From Candidatus Kaiserbacteria bacterium RIFCSPHIGHO2_01_FULL_53_31 (GTDB taxonomy: Bacteria > Patescibacteriota > Minisyncoccia > Phycocordibacterales > Phycocordibacteraceae), in the NCBI GenBank assembly GCA_001781095.1, contig MFKU01000010.1, forward strand, positions 78,254 to 116,823: a stretch of DNA of 38,570 nt, written 5' to 3'. The translations under genes were made by a program, and so were the position numbers. The notes below the pieces were generated by a model, which was not told where the DNA came from, did no database searches, and saw only the letters and a list, made by a program, of their open reading frames with translations. Below, piece by piece: positions 8,459 through 16,534 of this stretch. How positions within the stretch are numbered: position 1 is the stretch's first letter; every line of letters starts with the position of its first letter.

Positions 8459-9238
8459 ATGGAAACAAAAAATATTCCCGAAAACAGCAGACCGTACCGC
8501 CAGTCGGCCATCAACACCCTTGCGGTAATTGGTTTCGTCGCGCTCGTGGTGTTAGGCGTGTGGGGTGCTATTTATTCCTCGCGTTACGTGCCAGCGGCCG
8601 TGAATAATATCGGTGCTGCGGCCGTCTATGTCGGTTCACTCTTTACTCCAACCCCAGCACCGGGCATCTCTGTGGTCCCGACAGCGTCATCGACGGTTAT
8701 CTCTTTCGGTAATGCTTCTTCAACGACGGGTTCGACAGGCTCACCGCAAGCAACGACGGCAACAACTACTTCCCCACCACCATCTCGATCAACTGCTCCT
8801 GGCACGAGGACGACGGTCACCTATCCCATTAACGGATCGGCGCCTGCAGCGCCCGTGCTCTATGGTCTTCCGGACCTCGCAGTGACCATCAGTGCGATCG
8901 GCTATCTGCAAAGCGAGTCGACTGATTCCTTTGTCGCGGATTCGAGCGTGCCTTCTGGCCGCCGACCTGCCATTAAATTCACCGTTAAGAATATCGGCAC
9001 CAACGTGAGCGGTGGATGGCGCTTCAATGCGTCGGTTCCAACTCGTCGATCGTTTACCTATAAGTCACCCCTTCAGCAAGTCCTCAATCCGGGCGACAGC
9101 ATCGACTACACACTCGGTTTCGACCAGGCGAGCAGCGGAGAAAAACAAGAACTTTCAATTACTCTAAATCCGGACCATACATTCACGGAATCAAATACTG
9201 CGAACAACAACATCTCTGTAAATCTTACGATCAATTAA
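8459..9238 (+). CDS. Membrane-anchored CARDB-domain surface protein
   Basis: 259 aa from ATG 8459. The track start at 8438 lies upstream of the -10 box and is rejected. A hydrophobic anchor (~17-40, AVIGFVALVVLGVWGAIY) is followed by a Ser/Thr/Pro-rich spacer (~60-130) and a C-terminal beta-sandwich of about 115 residues. This begins LPDLAVTISAIGY and includes FTVKNIGTN, LNPGDSIDYTLGF and TFTESNTANN, the typical pattern of the CARDB adhesion fold (DL.v..i, vkNiG, E.nE.NN). Divergent from the sortase gene, which suggests a shared cell-surface function. No sorting motif or C-terminal TM is seen. Confidence 0.83.
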   Translation: METKNIPENSRPYRQSAINTLAVIGFVALVVLGVWGAIYSSRYVPAAVNNIGAAAVYVGSLFTPTPAPGISVVPTASSTVISFGNASSTTGSTGSPQATTATTTSPPPSRSTAPGTRTTVTYPINGSAPAAPVLYGLPDLAVTISAIGYLQSESTDSFVADSSVPSGRRPAIKFTVKNIGTNVSGGWRFNASVPTRRSFTYKSPLQQVLNPGDSIDYTLGFDQASSGEKQELSITLNPDHTFTESNTANNNISVNLTIN

Positions 9239-9264
9239 TTAGGAGGGCGTACCGAGCAGGGGTT

Positions 9265-11340
9265 CTACACGTCCAAATTTGCGAGTTTCGCGTTCGATTG
9301 GATGAAGCTCTTGCGCGAAGCAACATCGGTGCCCATCAAAATATCGAAAATGCGATCCGCCGCTTCGACGTCCTCGACGTGTACCTGCTTCAAGACGCGC
9401 CGTGCGGGATCCATCGTAGTCTCCCACAGCTCGCTCGGGTTCATCTCGCCGAGGCCTTTGTAGCGTTGGATATTTACTTTTGCTGACTTCCTTGTAGATG
9501 TCGTCTCGGTTTCTTCTGCCGCTCCCGTTTCAACCGACAACTCACTGTCTGTTACACCGATCTCTACCACTTCAGTCGGTTGAACCCCAAATTCTTTTAT
9601 TATCCTCGCTTTTTCTTGGTCAGAATAGGCATAGGCAATGGCTTTCCCTTTTGTAATCTTATAAAGCGGTGGTTGGGCGATATAGACGAAGCCGCCGTCG
9701 ATGATCGGACGGAAATGTCGGTAGAGGAGCGTGAGCAACAGTGTGCGGATGTGCGCACCATCGACGTCGGCGTCGGTTGCGATAATTATTTTGTGATAGC
9801 GAAGCTTAGAAATATCGAACACATCGCCGATAGCCGTGCCCATCGCGACCACGAGTGCGCGGATCTCGACCGACGCGAGCATGCGGTCAATGCGAGCACG
9901 TTCGACGTTCAGGATCTTACCGCGGAGCGGCAATATCGCCTGCGTGCGACGATCCCTGCCCTGCTTGCTCGAGCCACCGGCTGAATCTCCTTCGACGATA
10001 AATATCTCGCTCTCTTCGGCGCTCTTGGTCTGGCAGTCGGCAAGTTTCCCCGGAAGCGTCATGCCTTCGAGAGCACCCTTGCGCAAGACCGAATCCTTGG
10101 CGGCTTTTGCAGCCTTACGCGCCTTGAGCGCGAGAAGAACTTTATTGATAATCGCGCGAGCGTCATCAGGATTCTCTTCAAGAAAAGCGTTTAACGCCTC
10201 ACCAAACACGGTCGAGACAGCGCCTTGCGCTTCTACCGACCCGAGCTTCGCTTTGGTCTGTCCTTCGAATTGAATCTCGGGAAGCTTCACTGAGATAACG
10301 GCCGTAATTCCCTCGAGCACATCATCCCCGGTAAAGTTTTCGTCCTTTTCTTTTAAGATATTCGCGTTCCGGCCGTAGGTATTTAACGACCGCGTGAGCG
10401 CGGTCTTGAAGCCCGTGATGTGCGTGCCTCCCTCAGCGTTATAGGTGTTGTTCGCGAATGCCGTGATGCGCGCCGTGATATCGTCGATATACTGCAACGC
10501 AACCTCGACAACTACTTTGTCCTGCTCGCGCTCAACGTAGAAAATGTTTTTATGTACCGGAGTTTGGTGTTTATTGTGGAAAGCGACAAGAGACTTCAAT
10601 CCACCTTCGAAATAGAAGGTCATCGAGGGAACACCGAGCTCCTGTACGCGCAAGAAGATGGTGTCTGTTTCAAATGCATTTTTATTTTCTCGCGCGTCGA
10701 CCACCGAGACACGAACACCCTTCACGAGATATGCCTGCTGGCGCAGGTGCGTGACTATCTTTTCCCAATTCCATTCCACGCCCTCTTTAAATATAGTGAC
10801 GTCTGGCTTGAAAAGCACGATTGTACCGTGCTCCTTGCTCGTGCCGATCTTCTTCACCTTCGCCAAGGGCTTGCCGATTTTGTACTCTTGCGCGTGCATG
10901 CCGCCATCTTGATGCACGACAACCTTCGTGTGCTCGGAGAGCGCATTCACGACTGACGCGCCGACGCCGTGCAGGCCGCCGGATACTTTGTATGCCTCGT
11001 TGTCGAACTTGCCGCCCGCGTGAAGTGTCGTCATGATCGTCTCGAGCGCAGAGACTTTTGTCTTCGGGTGGATGCCGACCGGGATGCCATTGCCATTGTC
11101 GGCAACGCGCACATAGCCGTCAGGAAGCAGTGCTACTTCAATATCATCGCAACGCCCAACCATCGCCTCGTCACGGGCGTTATCAAAAATTTCCCAAACG
11201 AGATGATGGAGACCGTCGGGACCCGTGGTCCCGATGTACATACCCGGGCGCTTCCTGACCGGCTCGAGCCCCTCGAGGACGGTAATAGACGAGGCATCGT
11301 AGGCCTTTTTCTTTGTCTCTTTTCCGACTGTTTCAGCCAT
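9265..11340 (-). CDS. gyrB: DNA gyrase subunit B
   Basis: 691 aa type II topoisomerase ATPase subunit. GHKL ATP-binding motifs are visible in order: NARDEAMVG, DNGNGIPVG and a glycine-rich lid (KVSGGLHGVGASVVNALS). The transducer domain follows, with QTKAKLGS (the Gln-Thr-Lys loop). The Toprim domain has EGDSAGG and the DADVDGAHIRTLLL metal site. The C-terminal part has QRYKGLGEMNP. A short acidic insertion (AEETETTSTRKS) precedes the last motif. GyrB rather than ParE is inferred from overall similarity, and gyrA is not in the window. The ATG at 11340 fits the protein (MAETVGKETKKKAYDASSI). Confidence 0.95.
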   Translation of the reverse strand: MAETVGKETKKKAYDASSITVLEGLEPVRKRPGMYIGTTGPDGLHHLVWEIFDNARDEAMVGRCDDIEVALLPDGYVRVADNGNGIPVGIHPKTKVSALETIMTTLHAGGKFDNEAYKVSGGLHGVGASVVNALSEHTKVVVHQDGGMHAQEYKIGKPLAKVKKIGTSKEHGTIVLFKPDVTIFKEGVEWNWEKIVTHLRQQAYLVKGVRVSVVDARENKNAFETDTIFLRVQELGVPSMTFYFEGGLKSLVAFHNKHQTPVHKNIFYVEREQDKVVVEVALQYIDDITARITAFANNTYNAEGGTHITGFKTALTRSLNTYGRNANILKEKDENFTGDDVLEGITAVISVKLPEIQFEGQTKAKLGSVEAQGAVSTVFGEALNAFLEENPDDARAIINKVLLALKARKAAKAAKDSVLRKGALEGMTLPGKLADCQTKSAEESEIFIVEGDSAGGSSKQGRDRRTQAILPLRGKILNVERARIDRMLASVEIRALVVAMGTAIGDVFDISKLRYHKIIIATDADVDGAHIRTLLLTLLYRHFRPIIDGGFVYIAQPPLYKITKGKAIAYAYSDQEKARIIKEFGVQPTEVVEIGVTDSELSVETGAAEETETTSTRKSAKVNIQRYKGLGEMNPSELWETTMDPARRVLKQVHVEDVEAADRIFDILMGTDVASRKSFIQSNAKLANLDV

Positions 11341-11366
11341 AAAAATAGCCGTTTCCGGTTGTGTTC

Positions 11367-11375
11367 AGTATAGCA
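11367..11375 (-). promoter_or_regulatory. gyrB extended -10
   Basis: TGC-TATACT on the minus strand ends 26 nt before the gyrB ATG. No convincing -35. The leader would be about 20 nt without a Shine-Dalgarno. Confidence 0.5.
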
Positions 11376-11494
11376 CAAAATCAAAGCGATTTCCTCCATA
11401 AAAAACGAAAGCCGCCCGATAGCGGAGGGAAGAGTAACGGGTTTCGAGGCCTCCTGAGATTGGTTATGAGGAGACTTTTATTTCTTTGATCATT

Positions 11495-11503
11495 TGCTAG
11501 ACT
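11495..11503 (+). promoter_or_regulatory. PheRS extended -10, leaderless
   Basis: TGC-TAGACT ends 8 nt before ATG 11512, so the transcript would begin within 1-2 nt of the start codon. The rest of the 171-nt gyrB-PheRS gap (11341-11511) shows no gene and only weak dyads. Confidence 0.55.
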
Positions 11504-11511
11504 AGGGCGCA

Positions 11512-12642
11512 ATGGATATACGGATTTCGAGAGTCGAGGAAGAACGTCTGAGGTCAGAATTGGAAAGGCGTACAGACGTTGACGCAGCACGAATCAAGCG
11601 ATACCTGACGATGCCTGATCTGTCGCGGACTCCATCGAGCCCGCTCGCGGAGATAGTTAAACGCGTAAAGGCGTTGACAGTCGTAAAGGACTTTGATGAT
11701 ATCGAGATTCCGGAGATTGTCCCTGCCAGTGTGAGCTTCGACCTCTTCGACTTTCCTGTTAGTCACCCCGCCCGTTCAACCTCGGACACGTATTATGTCG
11801 ATCAGGAGAACATTCTGCGGACCCACGACACGGTCTTCTGGTACTACTACTTGAATCAGCCGGAGATCAAGGAACGCATAGTTAGAAATGAATCCTTCGG
11901 CGCGCTCTGTTATGGCAAGGTATATCGCAAAGATGAAATAGATCGCAGACACCTCAACATCTTCCATCAAATGGGAGGATGGTACTTAGTACCGAACGAC
12001 CAGAAAAGACTCAAGCTCGATGACCTACGAGATGTGCTGTCAGAGATAGTGCAAAGTGTCTTTGGCGAATCGACTAAATACCGATTCTTGGACGATACGT
12101 TCCCGTACACTGATCCATCGTTGCAAGTAGAAGTGAAGATAAACGATGAGTGGGTCGAGATCTTAGGCGGCGGTATGCCGAAGGAGAGTGTACTAAAGAA
12201 GATGGGCATTGCGGGCTACAACGGATGGGCATTTGGCTTCGGACTCGAGCGATTGGCCATTATTAGCATGAAGCTCCCCGATATTCGGCTGCTCTGGTCA
12301 GCGGATGATCGCGTTAAGAAGCAACTCGTGCTCGGGCACGAATTCAAGGAGGTCAGCAAATATCCGGCCGTCGTCCGCGATATCTCTTTCGTCGTCGCGA
12401 AAGGTTTCATACCGAATAACTATTTCGATCTCGTACGCGACGTTGTCGGCGATTTGGTCGAGCAGATGGAACTTCTCGACACGTATGAAAATGACAAGAA
12501 ATTAGGGCGCGATAAAGTGAGTTACGCCTACCGAATTACGTATCGCAGCACTGATAAGACCTTTACGAATGATGAGGTAAATACACTCCATAAAAAGCTT
12601 GAGGATGCTACCGTTAGGAACTTCGACGCAGCGATTCGTTAA
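11512..12642 (+). CDS. Single-chain (mitochondrial-type) phenylalanyl-tRNA synthetase
   Basis: 376 aa class II aminoacyl-tRNA synthetase that would charge tRNA-Phe as one chain. Residues ~85-270 are the PheS catalytic core: motif 2 region YGKVYRKDEID...NIFHQMGG (~134-156), the FPYTDPS strand (~197-203), WVEILGGGM (~214-222) and motif 3 GWAFGFGLERLAI (~238-250). The core runs directly into an FDX-ACB (anticodon-binding) domain at ~283-376, starting SKYPAVVRDISF and including YRITYRSTDKTFTNDEV. Bacterial PheS normally lacks this domain, which sits at the end of PheT. PheS core plus FDX-ACB in one chain is the organisation of mitochondrial FARS2, and the motif wording is also close to that family. 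No pheT is adjacent. Alternative: an extra paralogue beside a normal PheST elsewhere. Confidence 0.9.
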   Translation: MDIRISRVEEERLRSELERRTDVDAARIKRYLTMPDLSRTPSSPLAEIVKRVKALTVVKDFDDIEIPEIVPASVSFDLFDFPVSHPARSTSDTYYVDQENILRTHDTVFWYYYLNQPEIKERIVRNESFGALCYGKVYRKDEIDRRHLNIFHQMGGWYLVPNDQKRLKLDDLRDVLSEIVQSVFGESTKYRFLDDTFPYTDPSLQVEVKINDEWVEILGGGMPKESVLKKMGIAGYNGWAFGFGLERLAIISMKLPDIRLLWSADDRVKKQLVLGHEFKEVSKYPAVVRDISFVVAKGFIPNNYFDLVRDVVGDLVEQMELLDTYENDKKLGRDKVSYAYRITYRSTDKTFTNDEVNTLHKKLEDATVRNFDAAIR

Positions 12643-12654
12643 AACCAGGTTTCA

Positions 12655-12663
12655 TGCTATAGT
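12655..12663 (+). promoter_or_regulatory. Extended -10 for the glycosyltransferase gene
   Basis: TGC-TATAGT ends 9 nt before ATG 12673. It lies in the 30-nt gap after the PheRS stop, giving a nearly leaderless transcript. Confidence 0.5.
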
Positions 12664-12672
12664 TCACGAGTT

Positions 12673-13908
12673 ATGAGCCTTGAGGTGGTAACCTATCCAT
12701 TCCTATTTCTCACGATTTTTTTCGAGTCATTTTTATTGGTCACGTTGCTGTCGCATCCGGCGCGGACAAGCCGCGAGCGAGTAGCGAGTAGCAAAACCCC
12801 AAAAGTAGCGGTCATCGTCCCTTGCTGGAACGAGGAGTCGACGATTGGCGGCACCATCGAGTCGCTGCTCGCGCTTGAATATCCGAGGGAAAAACTCTCC
12901 ATAATTCTCGTCGACGACGGCTCAACGGATGCTACCTACTCCACGATGATGCGTTATGCAGACAATGCACAAATTAAAATCTTAAAAAAAGAGAACGGGG
13001 GAAAGCATACCGCGATGAACCTGGGCATCGAACATGCCAAAGACGCAGAACTCATCGGCTGTCTCGACGCTGACTCTTTCGTCGATCCGAAGGCGCTCCG
13101 CGAGATGATTACCTGCTTCGATGAGGAAGATGTGATGGCGGCGGCGCCCTCCATGTCCGTCCACGAGCCGCACACGCTCCTCGAGCGCATGCAAGCGGTC
13201 GAATACCAACTCGGCAATGCGATGCGCCACATTTTATCGGCGACGAATAGTCTCTACGTGACTCCTGGACCGTTTTCGTTCTACCGACCGCAGGTGTTCC
13301 AGAATATTGGACCGTTTCGCCACGCCTATTTGACTGAAGACATGGAAATGGCGCTGCGCATGCAGCGCGCGGGATATCGCATTGAGAATGCGGTCCGCGC
13401 ACGCGTCTATACTAAAGCGCCAGATACACTCACAAAACTCATCAAACAGCGCACGAGATGGAATACAGGATTCCTCAGAAATGTGCTCTATGATTACCGC
13501 GACCTCGTCGGCAACCGCAAGCGCGGCGCGCTTGGACTCATTATACTGCCCTTCTCTTTAATTTCGGTCGTGTTCGCGATCGGCATGTTCGGCAATGCGA
13601 TTGTACAGTTTGTACAAAACACTATTCACGCTATCGCGACAACAAGCGGCATTCCTATCGCATACCTTATGACTCCGCGCGCGATTAACCTGTTTTACTG
13701 GCCGTACTCGGCCACTGCCCTACTTTCTGGCGTTCTCATCGCTATTGTTATTGCGCTCATCGTCGTCGGCAAGCGCCTATCAAACACATCGGGAACGCTG
13801 CTGACCAATATCGTTCTGTATGTGGTTATATACAGCCTTGTGTCACCATTATGGCTCATACGATCCGTTGCAGATGTCGCACGCGGTACGGCTAATACCT
13901 GGCGCTAG
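12673..13908 (+). CDS. Processive GT2 family membrane glycosyltransferase
   Basis: 411 aa. An N-terminal TM (~8-27) is followed by a GT-A domain of family 2: VPCWNEESTI (~50-58), VDDGSTD (~80-86), LDADS (DxD at ~132-134), the acceptor motif TED (221-223) and QRTRW (259-263, the QxxRW signature of processive enzymes). Two to four C-terminal TM segments follow (~280-300, 345-365, 380-400). The family includes cellulose, hyaluronan and poly-N-acetylglucosamine synthases, so it likely polymerises and exports a surface polysaccharide from a nucleotide sugar. Which sugar cannot be told. The next gene starts 11 nt later on the same strand. Confidence 0.9.
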   Translation: MSLEVVTYPFLFLTIFFESFLLVTLLSHPARTSRERVASSKTPKVAVIVPCWNEESTIGGTIESLLALEYPREKLSIILVDDGSTDATYSTMMRYADNAQIKILKKENGGKHTAMNLGIEHAKDAELIGCLDADSFVDPKALREMITCFDEEDVMAAAPSMSVHEPHTLLERMQAVEYQLGNAMRHILSATNSLYVTPGPFSFYRPQVFQNIGPFRHAYLTEDMEMALRMQRAGYRIENAVRARVYTKAPDTLTKLIKQRTRWNTGFLRNVLYDYRDLVGNRKRGALGLIILPFSLISVVFAIGMFGNAIVQFVQNTIHAIATTSGIPIAYLMTPRAINLFYWPYSATALLSGVLIAIVIALIVVGKRLSNTSGTLLTNIVLYVVIYSLVSPLWLIRSVADVARGTANTWR

Positions 13909-13919
13909 TCGATATTTCT

Positions 13920-14597
13920 ATGTCGATTTTCACACGCAATATACTCATAGCGCTTGGCATGACGATCCTGATTGTTGCGACCGTAATCTATGCCGTTGGC
14001 TATCTCGATCGGCTTCGTCTCGCTGAAATCGAGACTATACAAAATACGATCTCGACAGAGACATTCTCACTTGAGACCCAATTCTCTCTGCTTGAGGCGG
14101 CGCCGTGCGACAGTACGGCCTCCTCGACAACTCTGTCGAGCGAGCTTGCGGATTTGGGAAATCGCCTCTCATTTACGGAAGACCAGCTTGGCAGCAGCGA
14201 CGCACGCGTCATCCAGCTGAAGAAGCAATACTACCTACTCGAGATTCGCGACTATCTCATCAATAAAAAACTCGCAGCGGCCTGCGGCACGAAGCCAGTA
14301 ACCGTCCTCTACTTCTATAGTAATAAGGGCGATTGCAGCGATTGTGAAAAAGCAGGATATGCACTCTCATATCTGCGGGATACGTATCCGAAGCTGCGCG
14401 TCTATTCCTTTGACTACTACCTCGATCTAGGCGCATTGAAGACGCTCATTGCCGTCGATAAAGTAAAAAATACGCTTCCAGCGTTTATCATCAACGGGAA
14501 ATATTCATACGGCTTCACCTCGCTCGCTGATCTCGAGAAACAATTCCCGAAAGGCGCCCTCGCAACGAGCACTCCAAGTACCACTGTAATAAATTAA
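13920..14597 (+). CDS. Membrane-anchored thioredoxin-fold protein
   Basis: 225 aa. An N-terminal TM (~8-27) and an alpha-helical region (~30-120) precede a thioredoxin-like domain starting TVLYFYSNKGDCSDC. The CxxC is C139-S-D-C142. The typical cis-Pro strand region follows as NTLPAFIINGKYSYGF. It probably acts as an extracytoplasmic thiol-disulfide protein. Several secreted proteins in this window are cysteine-rich and could be substrates, though this is inference. Likely co-transcribed with the GT2 gene. Confidence 0.8.
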   Translation: MSIFTRNILIALGMTILIVATVIYAVGYLDRLRLAEIETIQNTISTETFSLETQFSLLEAAPCDSTASSTTLSSELADLGNRLSFTEDQLGSSDARVIQLKKQYYLLEIRDYLINKKLAAACGTKPVTVLYFYSNKGDCSDCEKAGYALSYLRDTYPKLRVYSFDYYLDLGALKTLIAVDKVKNTLPAFIINGKYSYGFTSLADLEKQFPKGALATSTPSTTVIN

Positions 14598-14604
14598 GTT
14601 TTGA

Positions 14605-14676
14605 GCCGCCTCCCAGACTCGGACTGGGGACCTTCGCTTTACAAAAGCGTTGCTCTACCAACTGAGCTAAGGCGGC
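14605..14676 (-). tRNA. tRNA-Thr (anticodon TGT)
   Basis: 72-nt cloverleaf. Acceptor GCCGCCT/AGGCGGC, D-stem GCTC/GAGC with GG in the loop, anticodon loop TTTGTAA giving TGT, T-stem CCCAG/CTGGG, CCA not encoded. Two oddities: the T-loop reads TCCGAGT, so position 55 is C instead of the near-universal U, and the outer anticodon-stem pair is A27-A43. The discriminator base is T. Confidence 0.93.
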
Positions 14677-14720
14677 AAACTAACTGCCCCACTTTACCGC
14701 ACGAATCGTTAATAACAAAA

Positions 14721-14757
14721 GTGGCCATCGGCCCTCCACCAACTGAGCTACGGCGCG
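14721..14757 (-). pseudogene. tRNA 5'-half fragment
   Basis: The minus strand reads CGCCGTAGCTCAGTTGGTGG and continues GAGGGCCGATGGCCAC, matching the acceptor 5' strand, D-arm and start of an anticodon arm. No 3' half with a matching acceptor is found in the following bases before tRNA-Thr. Its D-arm is nearly the same as in tRNA-Thr. Probably a remnant of a duplicated or disrupted tRNA gene. Confidence 0.5.
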
Positions 14758-14766
14758 GCACAGATT

Positions 14767-15174
14767 CTAAAGGATCGTTGGAACTTCAGGACGTGTTTCC
14801 TTCAGGCTATCTTTAAAATCGGACAGCGTTCTTACGAACTCACGCGTATTCTCGCCCGGCCGCATGTCGATCGTGTGGTGCATGCGCAAGTAACGGACCA
14901 GGCGGGTCAGCACGCGTTCAACCGAACGCACCGCTCGGAGCGACAAATGTGCCGCGGCGTGTCCTGCGCGGCTTATGAGATGGCGCGTTTCATCCCGCAG
15001 GAATGCGGCAAAATCGACATGTGTAAGGATGAACCCGAGGCGTCCGATGGTCTCGTCGAGGCGTTCTCGCATCGGCGTGAAGAACCGTCCGCCGCGGCGA
15101 CTTTCGTAGCACGTGAGCACGAAGAACGCTATGAAGAGCACGATCGAAATGGCGATGGGAATGAGATACATCAT
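14767..15174 (-). CDS. Small single-pass membrane protein, unknown
   Basis: About 135 aa from ATG 15174 (MMYLIPIAISIV). The track start at 15201 overlaps tsf by 23 nt. An N-terminal TM (~2-21) is followed by a basic, helical cytoplasmic or extracellular tail rich in Arg and His. No domain recognised. It begins 4 nt after the tsf stop, so it is probably the last gene of the rpmE-prfA-rpsB-tsf operon. Confidence 0.7.
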   Translation of the reverse strand: MMYLIPIAISIVLFIAFFVLTCYESRRGGRFFTPMRERLDETIGRLGFILTHVDFAAFLRDETRHLISRAGHAAAHLSLRAVRSVERVLTRLVRYLRMHHTIDMRPGENTREFVRTLSDFKDSLKETRPEVPTIL

Positions 15175-15178
15175 GAGA

Positions 15179-15760
15179 TTAACGTGCCGAGAGGCGCACA
15201 AACCGAGTTACTTCTACGCGCTCGCCGAACTTTTGTGTCGCTTCATTCAATAGATCCTTAACCATCTTACTCTCATCCTTAATGGCAGACTGCTCAAGTA
15301 GAACTTGCTCGCGGAAATAACTTGATATCTTCCCTTCCATAATTTTCTCCTGCATGTCCGCGGGCTTGCCTTGGATTTCCTTCTCAAAGACGGCTACGGC
15401 AGCGTTCTTCGCTTCAGCGGGGATCTCTTCCATAGACACATATTTTGGATCAGTCGCAGTGACCTGCATCGCGATCTCCCGAGCGAACGCGACGAAATCT
15501 GGATTCTTGGCGACAAAGTCGGTCTCAGAAGAAACAAGCACCATCGCGCCAATGCTCCCGTCGTGAATATAACTCCCGATGCAACCCGCCTTTAGCTCTC
15601 GATCCGCCTTCTTCTCGGCAGTAGCCGCCGAGTGCTTTTTTAAAATCACTTCGGCTTTTGCGAGGTCGCCGTCTGCCTCTTCGAGTGCTTTTTTGCACTG
15701 CATGACAGAAACACTCGTCATTTCACGAAGTTTCTTGATACTGTCGGTGGTGATATCCAT
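15179..15760 (-). CDS. tsf: Elongation factor Ts
   Basis: 193 aa from ATG 15760. The track start is a GTG at 15772, and MDITTDSIKKLREMT matches the usual EF-Ts N-terminus better. The UBA-like N-domain has LREMTSVSVMQCKKALEEADGD. The EF-Tu-contact motif is SSETDFVAKN, and a short core follows. At about 195 aa this is the short EF-Ts form, with a reduced dimerisation/core region compared with the 283 aa of E. coli. It exchanges GDP for GTP on EF-Tu. It follows rpsB in the usual order. Confidence 0.95.
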   Translation of the reverse strand: MDITTDSIKKLREMTSVSVMQCKKALEEADGDLAKAEVILKKHSAATAEKKADRELKAGCIGSYIHDGSIGAMVLVSSETDFVAKNPDFVAFAREIAMQVTATDPKYVSMEEIPAEAKNAAVAVFEKEIQGKPADMQEKIMEGKISSYFREQVLLEQSAIKDESKMVKDLLNEATQKFGERVEVTRFVRLSAR

Positions 15761-15787
15761 ACTGGTGGCCACAAAGTAATCTAAAAC

Positions 15788-15796
15788 ATCATAGCA
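15788..15796 (-). promoter_or_regulatory. tsf extended -10
   Basis: TGC-TATGAT on the minus strand lies in the rpsB-tsf gap, 15 nt before GTG 15772 and 27 nt before ATG 15760. It may give tsf its own transcript in addition to operon read-through. Confidence 0.4.
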
Positions 15797-15805
15797 CGGA
15801 CCAGG

Positions 15806-16504
15806 CTAGCTAACCTGCCCCTTTTTGAATGCCTCGATCAGTTCGCTCAAAATAAGCTTCACGGTCTCGCGAGATGCATCATTTGCAACAATCGGATACG
15901 CAGCATCGGTGAGAGCGCAGTCTGAACTCATAATGCCGATAACCGGGATGTCCGCATCATTCGCTTCTTTCACGGCGTGCTTCTCGTGCTTCGTATCGAC
16001 AACGAGTAACGCATCAGGACGCTTCTCTAAGGTGGTGATGCCATCAAGCCGCTCCTCAAGCCGCTTCTTTTCGCGATCGAGACGCACGAGCTCAAGTTTA
16101 GTGTGTTGCGAGGCGCGCGTGCCAACCGTCGTCATATCCGTGAGCTCGACGAGTCGATTGATGCGTTTTTTTATTTCTGTCCAATTAGAAATAGTGCCGC
16201 CGAGCCAGCGCGTTGCAACATAGGGCGCATGTATTTCTTGCGCCGCCTTTTTTACCAGTGCCGCAACTTCGACTTTTCCGCCGACGAGGAGGATCGTCTT
16301 GCCCTCTTTCGCGAGTGTCGACACCAACGCCTTCGCGGCTTCTAGCTGCTCGACGGTTTTCACAAGATCAATAATCTCCTGCCTACCCTTCGTGCCCACC
16401 AAGTAGGGCTGCATCGTTGGATGGCGACGACTCTTCACCTGCGCGAAATGCGCCCCTGTATCGAAGAGGCGCTTCAGCTCTGCCGTGTCGATTCCTGCCG
16501 TCAT
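15806..16504 (-). CDS. rpsB: 30S ribosomal protein S2
   Basis: 232 aa. The S2 N-terminus is recognisable (LKRLFDTGAHFAQVKSRRHP), as are IIDLVKTVEQLEAA, VATRWLGGTISNW and the later DALLVVDTKHEKHAVKEAND and VPVIGI-type stretch (DIPVIGIMSSDCAL). It binds the 30S head/body junction and is needed for initiation. It lies 30 nt after prfA. A -10-like TACAGT (16514-16519) ends 9 nt before its ATG, so it may also be transcribed separately. Confidence 0.95.
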   Translation of the reverse strand: MTAGIDTAELKRLFDTGAHFAQVKSRRHPTMQPYLVGTKGRQEIIDLVKTVEQLEAAKALVSTLAKEGKTILLVGGKVEVAALVKKAAQEIHAPYVATRWLGGTISNWTEIKKRINRLVELTDMTTVGTRASQHTKLELVRLDREKKRLEERLDGITTLEKRPDALLVVDTKHEKHAVKEANDADIPVIGIMSSDCALTDAAYPIVANDASRETVKLILSELIEAFKKGQVS

Positions 16505-16534
16505 TACAGGGCTACTGTACCCGAACAGCGGCTG

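Noticed and set aside
11399-11490. Possible T-box or attenuator upstream of the PheRS gene
   Set aside because: Only weak short dyads. The strong -10 lies after this region, so it would not be transcribed into the PheRS mRNA.
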